Origin: Prevotellaceae bacterium HUN156
GTDB taxonomy: Bacteria > Bacteroidota > Bacteroidia > Bacteroidales > Bacteroidaceae
DNA: 64,000 nucleotides
Direction of reading: 5' to 3'
Assembly: GCA_900119285.1 (NCBI GenBank)
Contig: FPIT01000004.1
Span: forward strand, 281,578 to 345,577
Made by a program: the position numbers and the translations under genes. Under the pieces are notes generated by a model. The model saw only the letters and a list, made by a program, of their open reading frames with translations. It was not told where the DNA came from and ran no database searches. Below, piece after piece: positions 19,609-28,605 of this stretch (the stretch's first letter is position 1; each line of letters begins with the position of its first letter).

Positions 19609-21072
19609 TTATTTCTTTCTTACTGGATCGCAGGTCAGTCCACAACCCAATTTCTTGAATATCTTGCGGTCCACTTCTGACAGCATTACAGTAGAGTGTA
19701 CTTGACAGCCGCGCAACTTAGGCAGTTGAGCCAATGCCAGTCGGCACTCCTCATTGTCTTTTGACAGAACGCTGAGGGCTACCAATACTTCGTCAGTATG
19801 CAAACGAGGATTCTTACCACCCAGATATTCCGTTTTCGTCTTTTGTACAGGCTCGATCAGACTCTGCGGAATGAGTTTCGCTTCGTGTGAGATTCCTGCC
19901 AGATGCTTCGTAGCATTAAGCAACAATGCTGCAGAACAGCCGAGTAGGGGAGAACTCTTGGCTGTGATGATGGTACCGTCTTCCAGTTCCATAGCAGCTG
20001 CAGTCTGTTCTGTCAGTTCCTGCTTGGCAGCAGCGGCAACAGTGACACGACGATAAGCCGTCGTAATCTTAGCCTGATTGAACAGCATCAGAATCTTGTT
20101 CACCTCGCGCTCATTGTCTGCACCATCAGCCATCTTGTTGGTGGCATCATAGTAGCGACGGATAATCTCATCGCGAGAAGCATTACAGCATACCTCATCA
20201 TCACTGATACAGAAACCCACCATGTTGACTCCCATATCCGTAGGACTCTTATAAGGATTCTCTCCGTAGATACCTTCAAACAGAGCATTCAGTACGGGGA
20301 ATATCTCGATGTCGCGATTATAGTTGATGGCAATCTTGTCGTAAGCCTCCAAGTGGAATGGGTCAATCATATTGACATCGTTTAGGTCAGCTGTTGCAGC
20401 CTCATAAGCGATGTTGACAGGATGCTTCAGTGGCAGATTCCATACGGGGAAAGTCTCAAACTTTGCATAACCGGCACGGATACCGCGCTTGTTTTCATTA
20501 TAGAGCTGGCTAAGACAAACTGCCATTTTACCAGAACCTGGACCAGGAGCTGTCACGATAACCAACTCTCGACTTGTTTCCACATAGTCGTTCTTGCCGA
20601 ATCCTTCGTCCGAGGCTATCAGCTCTACGTTGTGAGGATAACCATCAATCAGATAATGTACATACGACTTGATGCCCAGACGCTCCAGACGCTTGCGGAA
20701 CTGGTCTGCAGCCTGTTGTCCATTGTAGTGAGTGATGACTACTGAGCCCACCATGAAGTCACGGTTCATAAACTCTTCGCGCAGACGCAGCACGTCTTCA
20801 TCGTATGTAATGCCGAGGTCAGCACGAACCTTATTCTTTTCTATGTCTTCTGCTGACACGACGATAACAATCTCCAGTTGGTCGCGCAGTTGTCCGAACA
20901 TTCTTAATTTGCTGTCGGGCTTGAAGCCTGGCAATACTCTGGAGGCATGGTGGTCGTCAAATAACTTACCACCTAACTCCAGATATAGTTTGCCGTCAAA
21001 TTTTGCAATTCTCTCGCGAATGTGCTCCGATTGTATCTTTAGATACTTCTCGTTGTCAAATCCTATTTTCAT
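19609..21072 (-). CDS. DUF1846 / UPF0371 family protein
   Basis: The 487-residue cytoplasmic protein is recognised by its opening block (KIGFDNEKYLKIQSEHIRER, KLYLELGGKLFDDHHASRVL), by GKNDYVETSRELVIVTAPGP and by the glycine-rich GPGSGKMAVCLSQLYNENKR. These are typical of DUF1846, a widespread family with solved structures but no assigned reaction. The GPGSGK segment resembles a nucleotide- or phosphate-binding loop. Length is usual. Its start overlaps the yidC stop by 4 bp (ATGA), so it is coupled to yidC; the reason for that pairing is unknown. Confidence 0.88.
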   Translation of the reverse strand: MKIGFDNEKYLKIQSEHIRERIAKFDGKLYLELGGKLFDDHHASRVLPGFKPDSKLRMFGQLRDQLEIVIVVSAEDIEKNKVRADLGITYDEDVLRLREEFMNRDFMVGSVVITHYNGQQAADQFRKRLERLGIKSYVHYLIDGYPHNVELIASDEGFGKNDYVETSRELVIVTAPGPGSGKMAVCLSQLYNENKRGIRAGYAKFETFPVWNLPLKHPVNIAYEAATADLNDVNMIDPFHLEAYDKIAINYNRDIEIFPVLNALFEGIYGENPYKSPTDMGVNMVGFCISDDEVCCNASRDEIIRRYYDATNKMADGADNEREVNKILMLFNQAKITTAYRRVTVAAAAKQELTEQTAAAMELEDGTIITAKSSPLLGCSAALLLNATKHLAGISHEAKLIPQSLIEPVQKTKTEYLGGKNPRLHTDEVLVALSVLSKDNEECRLALAQLPKLRGCQVHSTVMLSEVDRKIFKKLGCGLTCDPVRKK

Positions 21073-22940
21073 CGTTTGTTGCGTTGTTTCTGCAATTCTT
21101 CTGCTTGTTTTTGCATTGCTTCCAGACGAGCTGCAAAGCCTGATGCCTTCTTGGGATTATTCTTGTTAGCCTGATAGTTAGCTTCAAGGATAGCTAACAG
21201 TTTTGCATCATCGGTAGTCTTGCGCAGTGTCCACATGATGGCTGCTGACATGAACAGTGAGACGAAGTAGTAGAAGTTCAGACCTGAAGAGTAGTCATTG
21301 AAGATGAAGAAGAACATCAGTGGCATCAGATACATCATCCACTGCATCACTTTCATCTGGTCTGCCTGTGCACCTACCATCTGGTCACGCTGCTGGCGCA
21401 TTGAAATCCAAGTGTAAATCAGCTGTGCAGCACAGAAAAGGATACAGGTCAGCGACAGGTGGTCACCGATACCCCAAATGTTAGTGCTCCACTCGAAGAT
21501 TGGGTCGTAGGTTGACAGGTCATTCATCCAAAGGAAAGACTGACCACGCAACTGGATGGCGTTAGGCACAAAGAAGAACATAGCCAACCAGATAGGCATC
21601 TGAATCAGCATAGGCAGACAGCCGCTCAATGGACTTACGCCATATTTTGAGTAGAGATTCATCATCTCCTGCTGTTTCTTCATCTGGTCCTCAGGCTTGT
21701 CATACTGCTTGGTAGCCTCTTCAAACTTAGGCTTCAGTACGCGCATCTTTGCACTTGACATATAGCTCTTCTTTACCATTGGGAAGGTGATTCCTTTCAG
21801 TAACAATGTGATGAGGATCAGTACGATACCCATATTGAATCCGAAGCCTGTCAGCCAGTCAAATACATACAATGTGAACCAACGGTTAATCCAACGCAGC
21901 AACCACCAGCCGAGGTTTACGAGCTGTTCCAGATCGAGGTCTTTATCAAACTCGCTCTGCTGCTCTACCTCCTGAATCAGGCGGAAGTCGTTAGGGCCGA
22001 TATACATCTCGAAGTCTGATGACTTAGCACCTGTGGGGTCGAAGGCAGTCTTCAGTTTTGCGTCAAACTGCTTCAGATAGCCAGAACCTTTCTTGTCCTG
22101 TACGCTAGAGAGTGTTGAGTTCTCTGCGAAGTCGTCCTTAGAAACCAGCGCTACAGAGAAGAACTGATTGCGGAAAGCAACCCAATCCAAGCGCTCCTCA
22201 ATCTCTTCAGTCTTATCAGAAGTCTCTGACAGGTTATCTGTTCCACCGTTAGCTTCCTTGTAGAATACTGCGGTATAGCGGTTCTCAAAAGAGTAGCCTT
22301 TCTCCTGCTGACGACAGTGGTCGCTCCATGCCAGCTCCACTTCCTTGTAAGAAGGAGCGAAGAAACCAGCCAGACCCTTGCCTTGCAGTGACATACTCAG
22401 CATATAGTCTTTACCCAGACGGTAGCGCAGAATCAGTGCTCCACCGTTCTGTGCCTGAGCGGTCAAAGTCACAGTAGTGTCTGTCTGCTCAGAAGGAGTG
22501 AAGTAGAGGTCACTGGTGATGATATTCTCCTGCTTGCCAGCCAGCATGAAGTTCAACTGCTGGTCGTCGCCATCAAAGAGCGTCACGTTCTGTGTGCCGT
22601 CAATGCTCTTAAAGTTCTTGATAACAGCCTTCTTCAGTGTTCCACCCTTTGTGTCGAGTGTCAGTTCCAGCTTGCTGTTCTTAAGTGTAATCAACTGTGC
22701 GTTACCCTGCTGTGCAGCATAGAAGATGGCAGTGGTATCTGCTTGAGCCACTGTGTCATTCTTGGCGGCAGCCTGCTGGATGCTATCCTGCTGTTGCTGT
22801 GCCTTTTCCTTCATGACGTTTGCAATGCTGTCTTGTTTTTGGGCAGCTTCAATCTGCTCTGCAGAGGGACGGTTCCACCAACTGAAACCAATCAGTACCA
22901 AAGCGATGAGCACGAAGCCGATAATGGTGTCCTTGTTCAT
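21069..22940 (-). CDS. yidC: Membrane protein insertase YidC
   Basis: This protein inserts and folds inner-membrane proteins with or without SecYEG. The 623-residue protein has an N-terminal signal-anchor (IIGFVLIALVLIGFSWWN) and a Gln/Ala-rich linker. The large periplasmic beta-domain spans about 60-350, and the five-helix YidC/Oxa1 core about 355-590 (MKRVLKPKFEEATKQY-like amphipathic segment, YSKYGVSPLSGCLPMLIQMP, PLMFFFIFNDYSSGLNFYYF). A basic Gln-rich tail ends in QKQRNKR. It is the first gene of the minus-strand unit. A CTP synthase gene, which often precedes yidC in this phylum, is not present here. Confidence 0.95.
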   Translation of the reverse strand: MNKDTIIGFVLIALVLIGFSWWNRPSAEQIEAAQKQDSIANVMKEKAQQQQDSIQQAAAKNDTVAQADTTAIFYAAQQGNAQLITLKNSKLELTLDTKGGTLKKAVIKNFKSIDGTQNVTLFDGDDQQLNFMLAGKQENIITSDLYFTPSEQTDTTVTLTAQAQNGGALILRYRLGKDYMLSMSLQGKGLAGFFAPSYKEVELAWSDHCRQQEKGYSFENRYTAVFYKEANGGTDNLSETSDKTEEIEERLDWVAFRNQFFSVALVSKDDFAENSTLSSVQDKKGSGYLKQFDAKLKTAFDPTGAKSSDFEMYIGPNDFRLIQEVEQQSEFDKDLDLEQLVNLGWWLLRWINRWFTLYVFDWLTGFGFNMGIVLILITLLLKGITFPMVKKSYMSSAKMRVLKPKFEEATKQYDKPEDQMKKQQEMMNLYSKYGVSPLSGCLPMLIQMPIWLAMFFFVPNAIQLRGQSFLWMNDLSTYDPIFEWSTNIWGIGDHLSLTCILFCAAQLIYTWISMRQQRDQMVGAQADQMKVMQWMMYLMPLMFFFIFNDYSSGLNFYYFVSLFMSAAIMWTLRKTTDDAKLLAILEANYQANKNNPKKASGFAARLEAMQKQAEELQKQRNKR

Positions 22941-22970
22941 GTCTTTACCTTATTATTAAAAATCAAGGTG

Positions 22971-23001
22971 CAAAGTTACGAAAAAACGAGAGAAATACAA
23001 A
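22971..23001 (-). promoter_or_regulatory. Promoter of the yidC unit
   Basis: On the minus strand a TTTG (complement of 22998-23001) is separated by 19 bp from TAACTTTG (complement of 22971-22978). Both match the Bacteroidota -33/-7 consensus, 30 bp upstream of the yidC start. A second TAACTTTG copy lies further upstream (complement of 23055-23062) and may be an additional or decayed promoter. Confidence 0.7.
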
Positions 23002-23070
23002 AGGAAAACAAGTTTTTCTTTTTATTTTCGAGTGCTAAGTAAGTTCGGTAAGGCCAAAGTTACGAAATAA

Positions 23071-23151
23071 AAGTGAAAAGTGAAGAGTGAAGAGTGAAAA
23101 ATTTGCTTTCGCCATTAAAAAAGTTCAATGTTCAATGTTCAATGTTCAATG
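23071..23151. repeat. Two heptanucleotide tandem arrays
   Basis: Four heptamers of the form RAGTGAA occupy 23071-23098. After 25 bp, four perfect TTCAATG heptamers occupy 23124-23151, ending 9 bp before the -7 box of the DUF3078 gene. The reverse complement of GAGTGAA is TTCACTC, so both arrays share a TTCA core. The same heptamers recur at 33572-33585, 34694-34745 and 35280-35339. Confidence 0.85.
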
Positions 23152-23159
23152 TTTTTTAT

Positions 23160-23167
23160 TATCTTTG
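23160..23167 (+). promoter_or_regulatory. -7 promoter element of the DUF3078 gene
   Basis: TATCTTTG matches TAnnTTTG exactly and ends only 9 bp before the ATG at 23177. It excludes the longer reading frame that opens at 23087 and implies a very short or absent leader. The position of a -33 element would fall in the TTCAATG array. Confidence 0.7.
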
Positions 23168-23176
23168 CAGCTAGTT

Positions 23177-24472
23177 ATGAAATACAAATACTTATTAGTA
23201 GTCATGATGACTCTGCTGCTTAGTCAATCAGCAGTAGCCCAGCGTAAAAGTAAAAACTCTGTTATTCGACCTGAGACAGAACAGGTTGTTAAAAACTATA
23301 TTGACTCGCTGAATGTCTTGCGTCAGCGTCTTGACTCCATTCAGCAGGTTAATGAGCAGTTGCGTAGCGAGCAGAATGATGGTCGCTATTTCCGCCTTTT
23401 TGTTCCCACCACATTCTATCATTCGGGGGCCAACAAGTCTCTTTCGCTTTACTCTAAGACAGACGATGAGGTGGCAGATGCCATTGATCAGGCAATGATG
23501 AATATTTATCTGCGTCGTCCAGACTTGGTAGTCAACAACGAGAGTAATCTGCGTGCAGCAGGAAGCATTCGTGATGATGTCAACCAAGAGATAACTCAGC
23601 AGGTAGAGCTTACAGATATTGTAATGCCGATGCCAGAAGAACCAGAGATAGTTCCAGTAAAGTTGGTTGTCCAAAAGCCTAACTTCTGGAAGTTCAAGGG
23701 CGATGGCTATCTGCAGTTCCTTCAGAATTATGTGTCAACTAATTGGCACAAGGGTGGTGAAAGCAACTATTCTGCTGTAGCAGCAGCTAATCTTGAGTAT
23801 AATTACAACGACCACGATCGTCTCACATTTGATAATAAACTGGAGATGAAGTTAGGCATACAGACTTCACCGTCTGATACGCTTCATCGTTTCAAAACCA
23901 ATAACGACCTGCTGCGTCTCACCAGTAAGGTTGGCTTGCAGGCTCATAAGCGTTGGTATTATACCTTGCAGTTGCTGGCTTATACGCAGTTTGCACGAGG
24001 CTTAAAGGCTAACGATGAGAAGGTCTACTCTGATTTCACTTCTCCTTTCGATCTCAACATCGGTTTAGGTATGCAGTATAATGTTGATGCGCTAGATGGT
24101 CGTTTAAAGGGTACGCTCAACTTCCTGCCCTTTGCCTTTAGCTTCCGTTATGTTGCTCGTAAAGACCTGATAGGGGCTAACGGCATCAGAGGCAATCATC
24201 ACAGTATGGAAGATTTCGCTTCCCAGTTCACTGGAGAACTCAAGTGGAACATCATCGATCAGCTTTCTTGGAAGACACGACTCTTTGCCCTCACCACTTA
24301 TCATCAAGCAAAAGTGGAGTGGGAAAATCAGTTTGAATTAAAAGTTACGAAATATATCTCAGCCAATCTATTCCTCTATCCTCGCTTTGACGATGGAAAT
24401 ACCCGCGACGACAAGATGGGGTACTTCCAGTTGCAAGAGTGGAGTAGTATAGGACTTACTTATAGCTTCTAA
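23177..24472 (+). CDS. DUF3078 domain-containing (outer-membrane-associated) protein
   Basis: The 431-residue protein has a signal peptide (YLLVVMMTLLLSQSAVAQ). A variable coiled segment at about 30-90 includes LNVLRQRLDSIQQVNEQL. The C-terminal half is a DUF3078 domain with repeated beta-strands (FLQNYVSTNWHKGGESNYSA, LTFDNKLEMKLGIQTSP, LFALTTYHQAKVEWENQFEL, FSIGLTYSF-like end). The strand pattern and final aromatic residue suggest an outer-membrane barrel; the function of the family is unknown. The start at 23177 is preferred because the reading frame upstream consists of heptamer repeats and a promoter. Confidence 0.8.
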   Translation: MKYKYLLVVMMTLLLSQSAVAQRKSKNSVIRPETEQVVKNYIDSLNVLRQRLDSIQQVNEQLRSEQNDGRYFRLFVPTTFYHSGANKSLSLYSKTDDEVADAIDQAMMNIYLRRPDLVVNNESNLRAAGSIRDDVNQEITQQVELTDIVMPMPEEPEIVPVKLVVQKPNFWKFKGDGYLQFLQNYVSTNWHKGGESNYSAVAAANLEYNYNDHDRLTFDNKLEMKLGIQTSPSDTLHRFKTNNDLLRLTSKVGLQAHKRWYYTLQLLAYTQFARGLKANDEKVYSDFTSPFDLNIGLGMQYNVDALDGRLKGTLNFLPFAFSFRYVARKDLIGANGIRGNHHSMEDFASQFTGELKWNIIDQLSWKTRLFALTTYHQAKVEWENQFELKVTKYISANLFLYPRFDDGNTRDDKMGYFQLQEWSSIGLTYSF

Positions 24473-24473
24473 T

Positions 24474-24512
24474 AAAAAACTGCAGTACGGTGTTTTCGCA
24501 CTGCAGTTTTTT
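24474..24512. terminator. Bidirectional intrinsic terminator
   Basis: A perfect 13-bp stem (24474-24486 with 24500-24512, core ACTGCAGT) has A6 on the left and T6 on the right, directly after the DUF3078 stop and before the convergent DUF1573 stop. It can terminate both transcripts. Confidence 0.9.
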
Positions 24513-24535
24513 ATTGGTTTTGTCTTATTAACCTT

Positions 24536-24934
24536 TTATTTCTTTGCTTCAGCTTCTGTCATGTCGCCTTCGATGTAGAGACGAGTCATCTCTACTTTAC
24601 CGTTGGTGCGAACGGTGATAGACTTCTTGAAGTGACCAGGGAATTTTCCTTCGCCATTGTAGGTTACTTTAATCTCACCCTTCTCACCTGGCTTTACAGG
24701 AGCTTTAGTGTATTCAGGTACGGTGCATCCGCATGATGCAATAGCCTGATTGATGACAAGCGGCTGCTCGCCAATGTTGGTAAAGGTGAATACGCAAGAA
24801 ACTACAGGCTCTTTCTCTGAGAAAGTGCCAAAGTTGTGAGTGGTCTTCTCAAACTTTATCTGTGCAGGGTTCTGGGCTAATGCCATCATTACTCCGCATA
24901 TCAGCATCATGGCTGAACTTATAAATCTTTTCAT
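24536..24934 (-). CDS. DUF1573 domain-containing secreted protein
   Basis: The 132-residue protein has a signal peptide (MLICGVMMALAQ) and one DUF1573 immunoglobulin-like domain. It is recognised by HNFGTFSE, CVFTFTNIGEQPL, the cysteine motif ASCGCTVPEY and KPGEKGEIKVTYN. The family is exported, related to ASPM/SPD-2/hydin-type Ig domains, and of unknown function; the CGC motif is strongly conserved. It is monocistronic with its own promoter and a shared terminator. Confidence 0.9.
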   Translation of the reverse strand: MKRFISSAMMLICGVMMALAQNPAQIKFEKTTHNFGTFSEKEPVVSCVFTFTNIGEQPLVINQAIASCGCTVPEYTKAPVKPGEKGEIKVTYNGEGKFPGHFKKSITVRTNGKVEMTRLYIEGDMTEAEAKK

Positions 24935-24965
24935 GTCACTTTTCTTTTAAGGTTCATTACCGCTG

Positions 24966-24973
24966 CAAAAGTA
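24966..24973 (-). promoter_or_regulatory. -7 promoter element of the DUF1573 gene
   Basis: The minus strand reads TACTTTTG, 31 bp upstream of the start at 24934, matching TAnnTTTG. No clear -33 element is seen. Confidence 0.6.
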
Positions 24974-25415
24974 GTCCTTTTTCTTCATACCTGTATCGTT
25001 TTGCCTCTCCTTTTTTAATATTTTAATATTTTCCCTTCTTCTGATGATGGTTTAATTATTTAATCTTTTTTCATGTATTCTTTTCTTGTAAAAATGACAC
25101 TTATAAGTAGATTCACCCTGTAAATTATGACGAAATAGATATTTTTGTCTATTTATCCCCAACTTTTTGTGTATAAGTACCTTAAAATTAGCAATAGTTA
25201 ACAAATGTATCGATTATTTTTCTTCTTGTAAACACGCATTTGTTATGTGTAACATTTTATAAAATTTACTTAGTTTTTCAAACTTTATGTTACATAAAAT
25301 AAATAGGTATATGTATTATAATATTATATTTGCAGCACCTAAAATTTATGAATGAAGGTATCTAAAAACCAATTAATTTATTTCTAACTAAATTTACTAA
25401 TTAACTATTTAATTT
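24974..25415 (+). promoter_or_regulatory. AT-rich control region upstream of the susC-like gene
   Basis: This 442-bp region has no gene. It holds two inverted repeats that could be regulator sites: TAACAAATG (25199-25207) with CATTTGTTA (25237-25245), and TGTAACAT (25248-25255) with ATGTTACA (25287-25294). It also holds a -7 element TATATTTG at 25325-25332. The 83-nt leader from there to the ATG at 25416 is AT-rich. No regulator gene (HTCS, anti-sigma/ECF) is adjacent. Confidence 0.55.
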
Positions 25416-28400
25416 ATGTGGAACTTTAAAACTCTACAAAAATCATTAGCTGTTGCTTTCATGCTGTGCGCTCTTCCGCTGGCTATGACTGCTCAGAGTG
25501 TGATTAAGGGAACTGTAAGTGACGAGTCTGGCGAACCGATCATCGGTGCTAGCGTCAAAGTTCAAGGTAACACTAAAACTGGTGCTGTTACTGATCTTGA
25601 TGGTAATTTCAGTATTTCGGCTGCTAGTGATGCTACCTTAAACGTTTCTTATGTGGGCTATGTATCACAGTCAGTGAAGGTAGCTGGTAAGAACAATCTG
25701 AAAATCGTTTTGAAAGAAGACGTTGCCAGATTGAACGACGTTGTCGTTATCGGTTATGGTGTTCAGAAAAAGAGTGACTTGACAGGTGCCATTGCTTCAG
25801 TAAAGGCTGAGGACATTAAGGGTCTTGCTACCACCGACGCAGCTTCTGCTCTACAGGGTAAAGTAGCAGGTTTGCAGATTATTAATAGTGGTGCTCCTGG
25901 TGAAGGCGCTGAGATTCGTGTACGTGGTTATTCATCTAACAGCGGTAAGATTGGCCCATTGCTTATTGTTGATGGTCTGAAGGTTGACAACATCCAGTAC
26001 CTTGATCCTTCTATGATTGAATCTATTGAGGTTTTGAAGGATGGCGCTTCTGCAGCTATTTATGGTGTTGAGGCTGGTAACGGTGTCGTACTGATTACTA
26101 CTAAGACCGGTAAGTCTCAGGGTGGTAAGGCGCAAGTATCTTATGACTTCAAAGCTACACGCCAGGCTCTAGGCAAGAAGGCTGAGTTGTTTGATGCTCC
26201 AGGATTCATCGATTATCACACATATTGTGGTCACATAAAAGAAGGTGAACTTGAAAAGACTTATCACTATGATGGTTCTAATACCGACTGGTACGATGTA
26301 CTGTTTGAACCTAGTTGGGCATTGCAGCACAATGTAACTGTTCAGGGTGGTAATGATAAAGGTCACTTCCTGACAACTTTGAATCTCGTAGATAATAATG
26401 GTATTATTGTTGGTAGCAAGGATGTTTACAAGCGTTTGACTGCTCAGCTTAATGCTGACTACAAATTCTTCGATTGGTTGAACGTCTCAACTAATAACTC
26501 TTTCGAAAAGTGGAAGAAGAGAGGTGTAACTAATGGTTATGGTTCTGTGTTGAATGGTGTTGTAGCTATGGATCCTCTGACTCCTGTATTCATCCATAGG
26601 GATGCTCCAGAAACCGCTTTTGGTATTGGTCAGTATGCTGCAGTCAAGGCAGGAGATTACGTTCCTGTTAATGAGAATGGTGACTACTATGCAGGTTCTC
26701 AACTTCTTGCACATGCCACTGGTAACCCATTGTGGCAGGTTAATCGCCGTAATCCAGAGCGTTCTGGTATTAACTTCCGTGGTAGCATGACTGCCAATTT
26801 GACTCCAGTGGATGACTTGGTAATTACTTCTCGCCTTGGCTATCGTGTATGGCAGGAGAATTATCACAATTATACAACGCCATATTATATCAATTCTATG
26901 GCTAATGATACTAAGTACACTATCAATGCTGAGAATAATACTGGTTATTACTATCAGTGGGAGAACTTTGCCAACTACAACAAGTCATTTGGCAAGCATA
27001 ATGTAGGTGCCATGATTGGTATGTCTTTCGCAAAGACTCATAGAGATAATATTAGCGCAAGTGCAGAGGATAAAACGCCTATTCTTACGGGTGATGCCTC
27101 AAACTTCCAATATATGAGCTATGTACTCTCAAGCGTAACAAAGGTTGTAAGAAATTCTCCCGAAGACCAGACTCAGTTGGCATACTTCGGACGTCTGTCA
27201 TATTCTTACGATGACCGTTATTACCTTCAGTTTAATTTCCGTCGTGATGCATTTGACTCATCAAAGTTGATAAAGGACAATCGTTGGGGTAGCTTCCCAT
27301 CAATCTCTGCTGGTTGGACTATCAGCAATGAAAAGTTCTTCAAGGATGCTGTTAGCGAGAGCGCAGTTTCTTTCTTAAAGCTTCGTGCATCATGGGGTCG
27401 TAATGGTAACATCAATATACTGAATGGTTATCCATACCAAGCTCCTGTCTCTCTAAATAGTAGCTGGTATCAGATGGATGGCAATTCTGGTGATGTGACA
27501 CTCGGTTCTAAACCAACAGGTTTGGCTAACCCCGGCTTGGTATGGGAGACTTCTGAGCAGTTCGACCTCGGTTTGGATGCTCGATTCTTGGACAATCGCT
27601 TGACCTTCGGTGTTGACTTCTATAACAAGAATACCAAAGACCTTCTCCTTCAGATTGCTCCCCTGCCAGAAATCGGTGTCGCTAAATCATATATTAACTC
27701 AGGTAAGGTTAACAACTATGGTTTTGACTTTGAACTGGGATGGCGCGATCGCATTGGTGATTTCAAGTATAGCGTAAGCACTAACTTTGGTACTCTCCAT
27801 AACGAGGTTAAGGAAGTTTCTGGTGTTGCCAAGCGTATTGAACCTGAGGGTCCTGCATTGAATGGTTTCAATAACCGTTTGACTCCACTGTTCGAGGCTG
27901 GCTATCCTATTTGGTACATGTATGGTTGGAAGTATGCAGGTGTTGATGAAAAGACTGGTAAGGCTGTCTATTATACTAAGGATGGTAAACTGACCAAAGC
28001 TCCTACTGATGATGATAAGCAGTATGTAGGATCTGCCATACCTACCTTTACTTATGGTATTACCATTAACCTTGAATACAAGGGCTTCGACTTCACCTTG
28101 TTTGGTACAGGTGTTGCTGGCAACGATATCTATAACGTAATGGTTGGCGGTGAGAACTGGCAGGTTAACAGTTTGAGAACTTTCTGGGATAACTCTACCA
28201 AGTCAACCAAGAATGCTGATGGAACTTATACCGTTCAGACTATTGGCAAGTATCCTGATATGAGACAGGTAGGTACAGACTGGACATTCTTCAGCTCAAG
28301 TGCTGCAGTATTCAGTGGAGCATACTTCAAGTTCAAGCAGATTCAGTTGGGTTACACGCTGCCTGCAAGCATCACAAAGAAGGCATTTATCAACAGTGCA

Positions 28401-28559
28401 CGTGTATATGTTTCTTTGGATGACTACTTCACTATTACCAGCTATCCTGGTGCAGATCCTGAAACTGCATCTATGGGTTCTGCATACAACCGCGGCTTTG
28501 ATAATGGTCAGTATCCTACATCAAAGAAGATTACTTTCGGTGTAAATCTTACCTTCTAA
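25416..28559 (+). CDS. SusC/RagA-like TonB-dependent outer-membrane transporter
   Basis: The 1047-residue protein has a signal peptide (MLCALPLAMTAQS). A carboxypeptidase-like regulatory domain spans about 29-105 (IKGTVSDESGEPIIGASVKV, TDLDGNFSI). Next come the TonB-box/plug segment (LNDVVVIGYGVQKKSDLTGA) and plug landmarks ALQGKVAGLQI and EVLKDGASAAIYGVEAGNGV, followed by a 22-strand barrel ending in KKITFGVNLTF. Such proteins import glycans or peptides with a SusD lid. It pairs with the SusD-like gene 46 bp downstream. No glycoside hydrolase or sensor lies next to the pair, so the substrate cannot be inferred. Confidence 0.95.
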   Translation: MWNFKTLQKSLAVAFMLCALPLAMTAQSVIKGTVSDESGEPIIGASVKVQGNTKTGAVTDLDGNFSISAASDATLNVSYVGYVSQSVKVAGKNNLKIVLKEDVARLNDVVVIGYGVQKKSDLTGAIASVKAEDIKGLATTDAASALQGKVAGLQIINSGAPGEGAEIRVRGYSSNSGKIGPLLIVDGLKVDNIQYLDPSMIESIEVLKDGASAAIYGVEAGNGVVLITTKTGKSQGGKAQVSYDFKATRQALGKKAELFDAPGFIDYHTYCGHIKEGELEKTYHYDGSNTDWYDVLFEPSWALQHNVTVQGGNDKGHFLTTLNLVDNNGIIVGSKDVYKRLTAQLNADYKFFDWLNVSTNNSFEKWKKRGVTNGYGSVLNGVVAMDPLTPVFIHRDAPETAFGIGQYAAVKAGDYVPVNENGDYYAGSQLLAHATGNPLWQVNRRNPERSGINFRGSMTANLTPVDDLVITSRLGYRVWQENYHNYTTPYYINSMANDTKYTINAENNTGYYYQWENFANYNKSFGKHNVGAMIGMSFAKTHRDNISASAEDKTPILTGDASNFQYMSYVLSSVTKVVRNSPEDQTQLAYFGRLSYSYDDRYYLQFNFRRDAFDSSKLIKDNRWGSFPSISAGWTISNEKFFKDAVSESAVSFLKLRASWGRNGNINILNGYPYQAPVSLNSSWYQMDGNSGDVTLGSKPTGLANPGLVWETSEQFDLGLDARFLDNRLTFGVDFYNKNTKDLLLQIAPLPEIGVAKSYINSGKVNNYGFDFELGWRDRIGDFKYSVSTNFGTLHNEVKEVSGVAKRIEPEGPALNGFNNRLTPLFEAGYPIWYMYGWKYAGVDEKTGKAVYYTKDGKLTKAPTDDDKQYVGSAIPTFTYGITINLEYKGFDFTLFGTGVAGNDIYNVMVGGENWQVNSLRTFWDNSTKSTKNADGTYTVQTIGKYPDMRQVGTDWTFFSSSAAVFSGAYFKFKQIQLGYTLPASITKKAFINSARVYVSLDDYFTITSYPGADPETASMGSAYNRGFDNGQYPTSKKITFGVNLTF

Positions 28560-28605
28560 GCCCAATGTTTATATAAATAATGTATTTAATTAAAGAAATA
28601 ATATA

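Noticed and set aside
23087..23176. Upstream extension of the DUF3078 gene
   Set aside because: It is translated heptamer repeat plus the promoter; the signal peptide starts at 23177.
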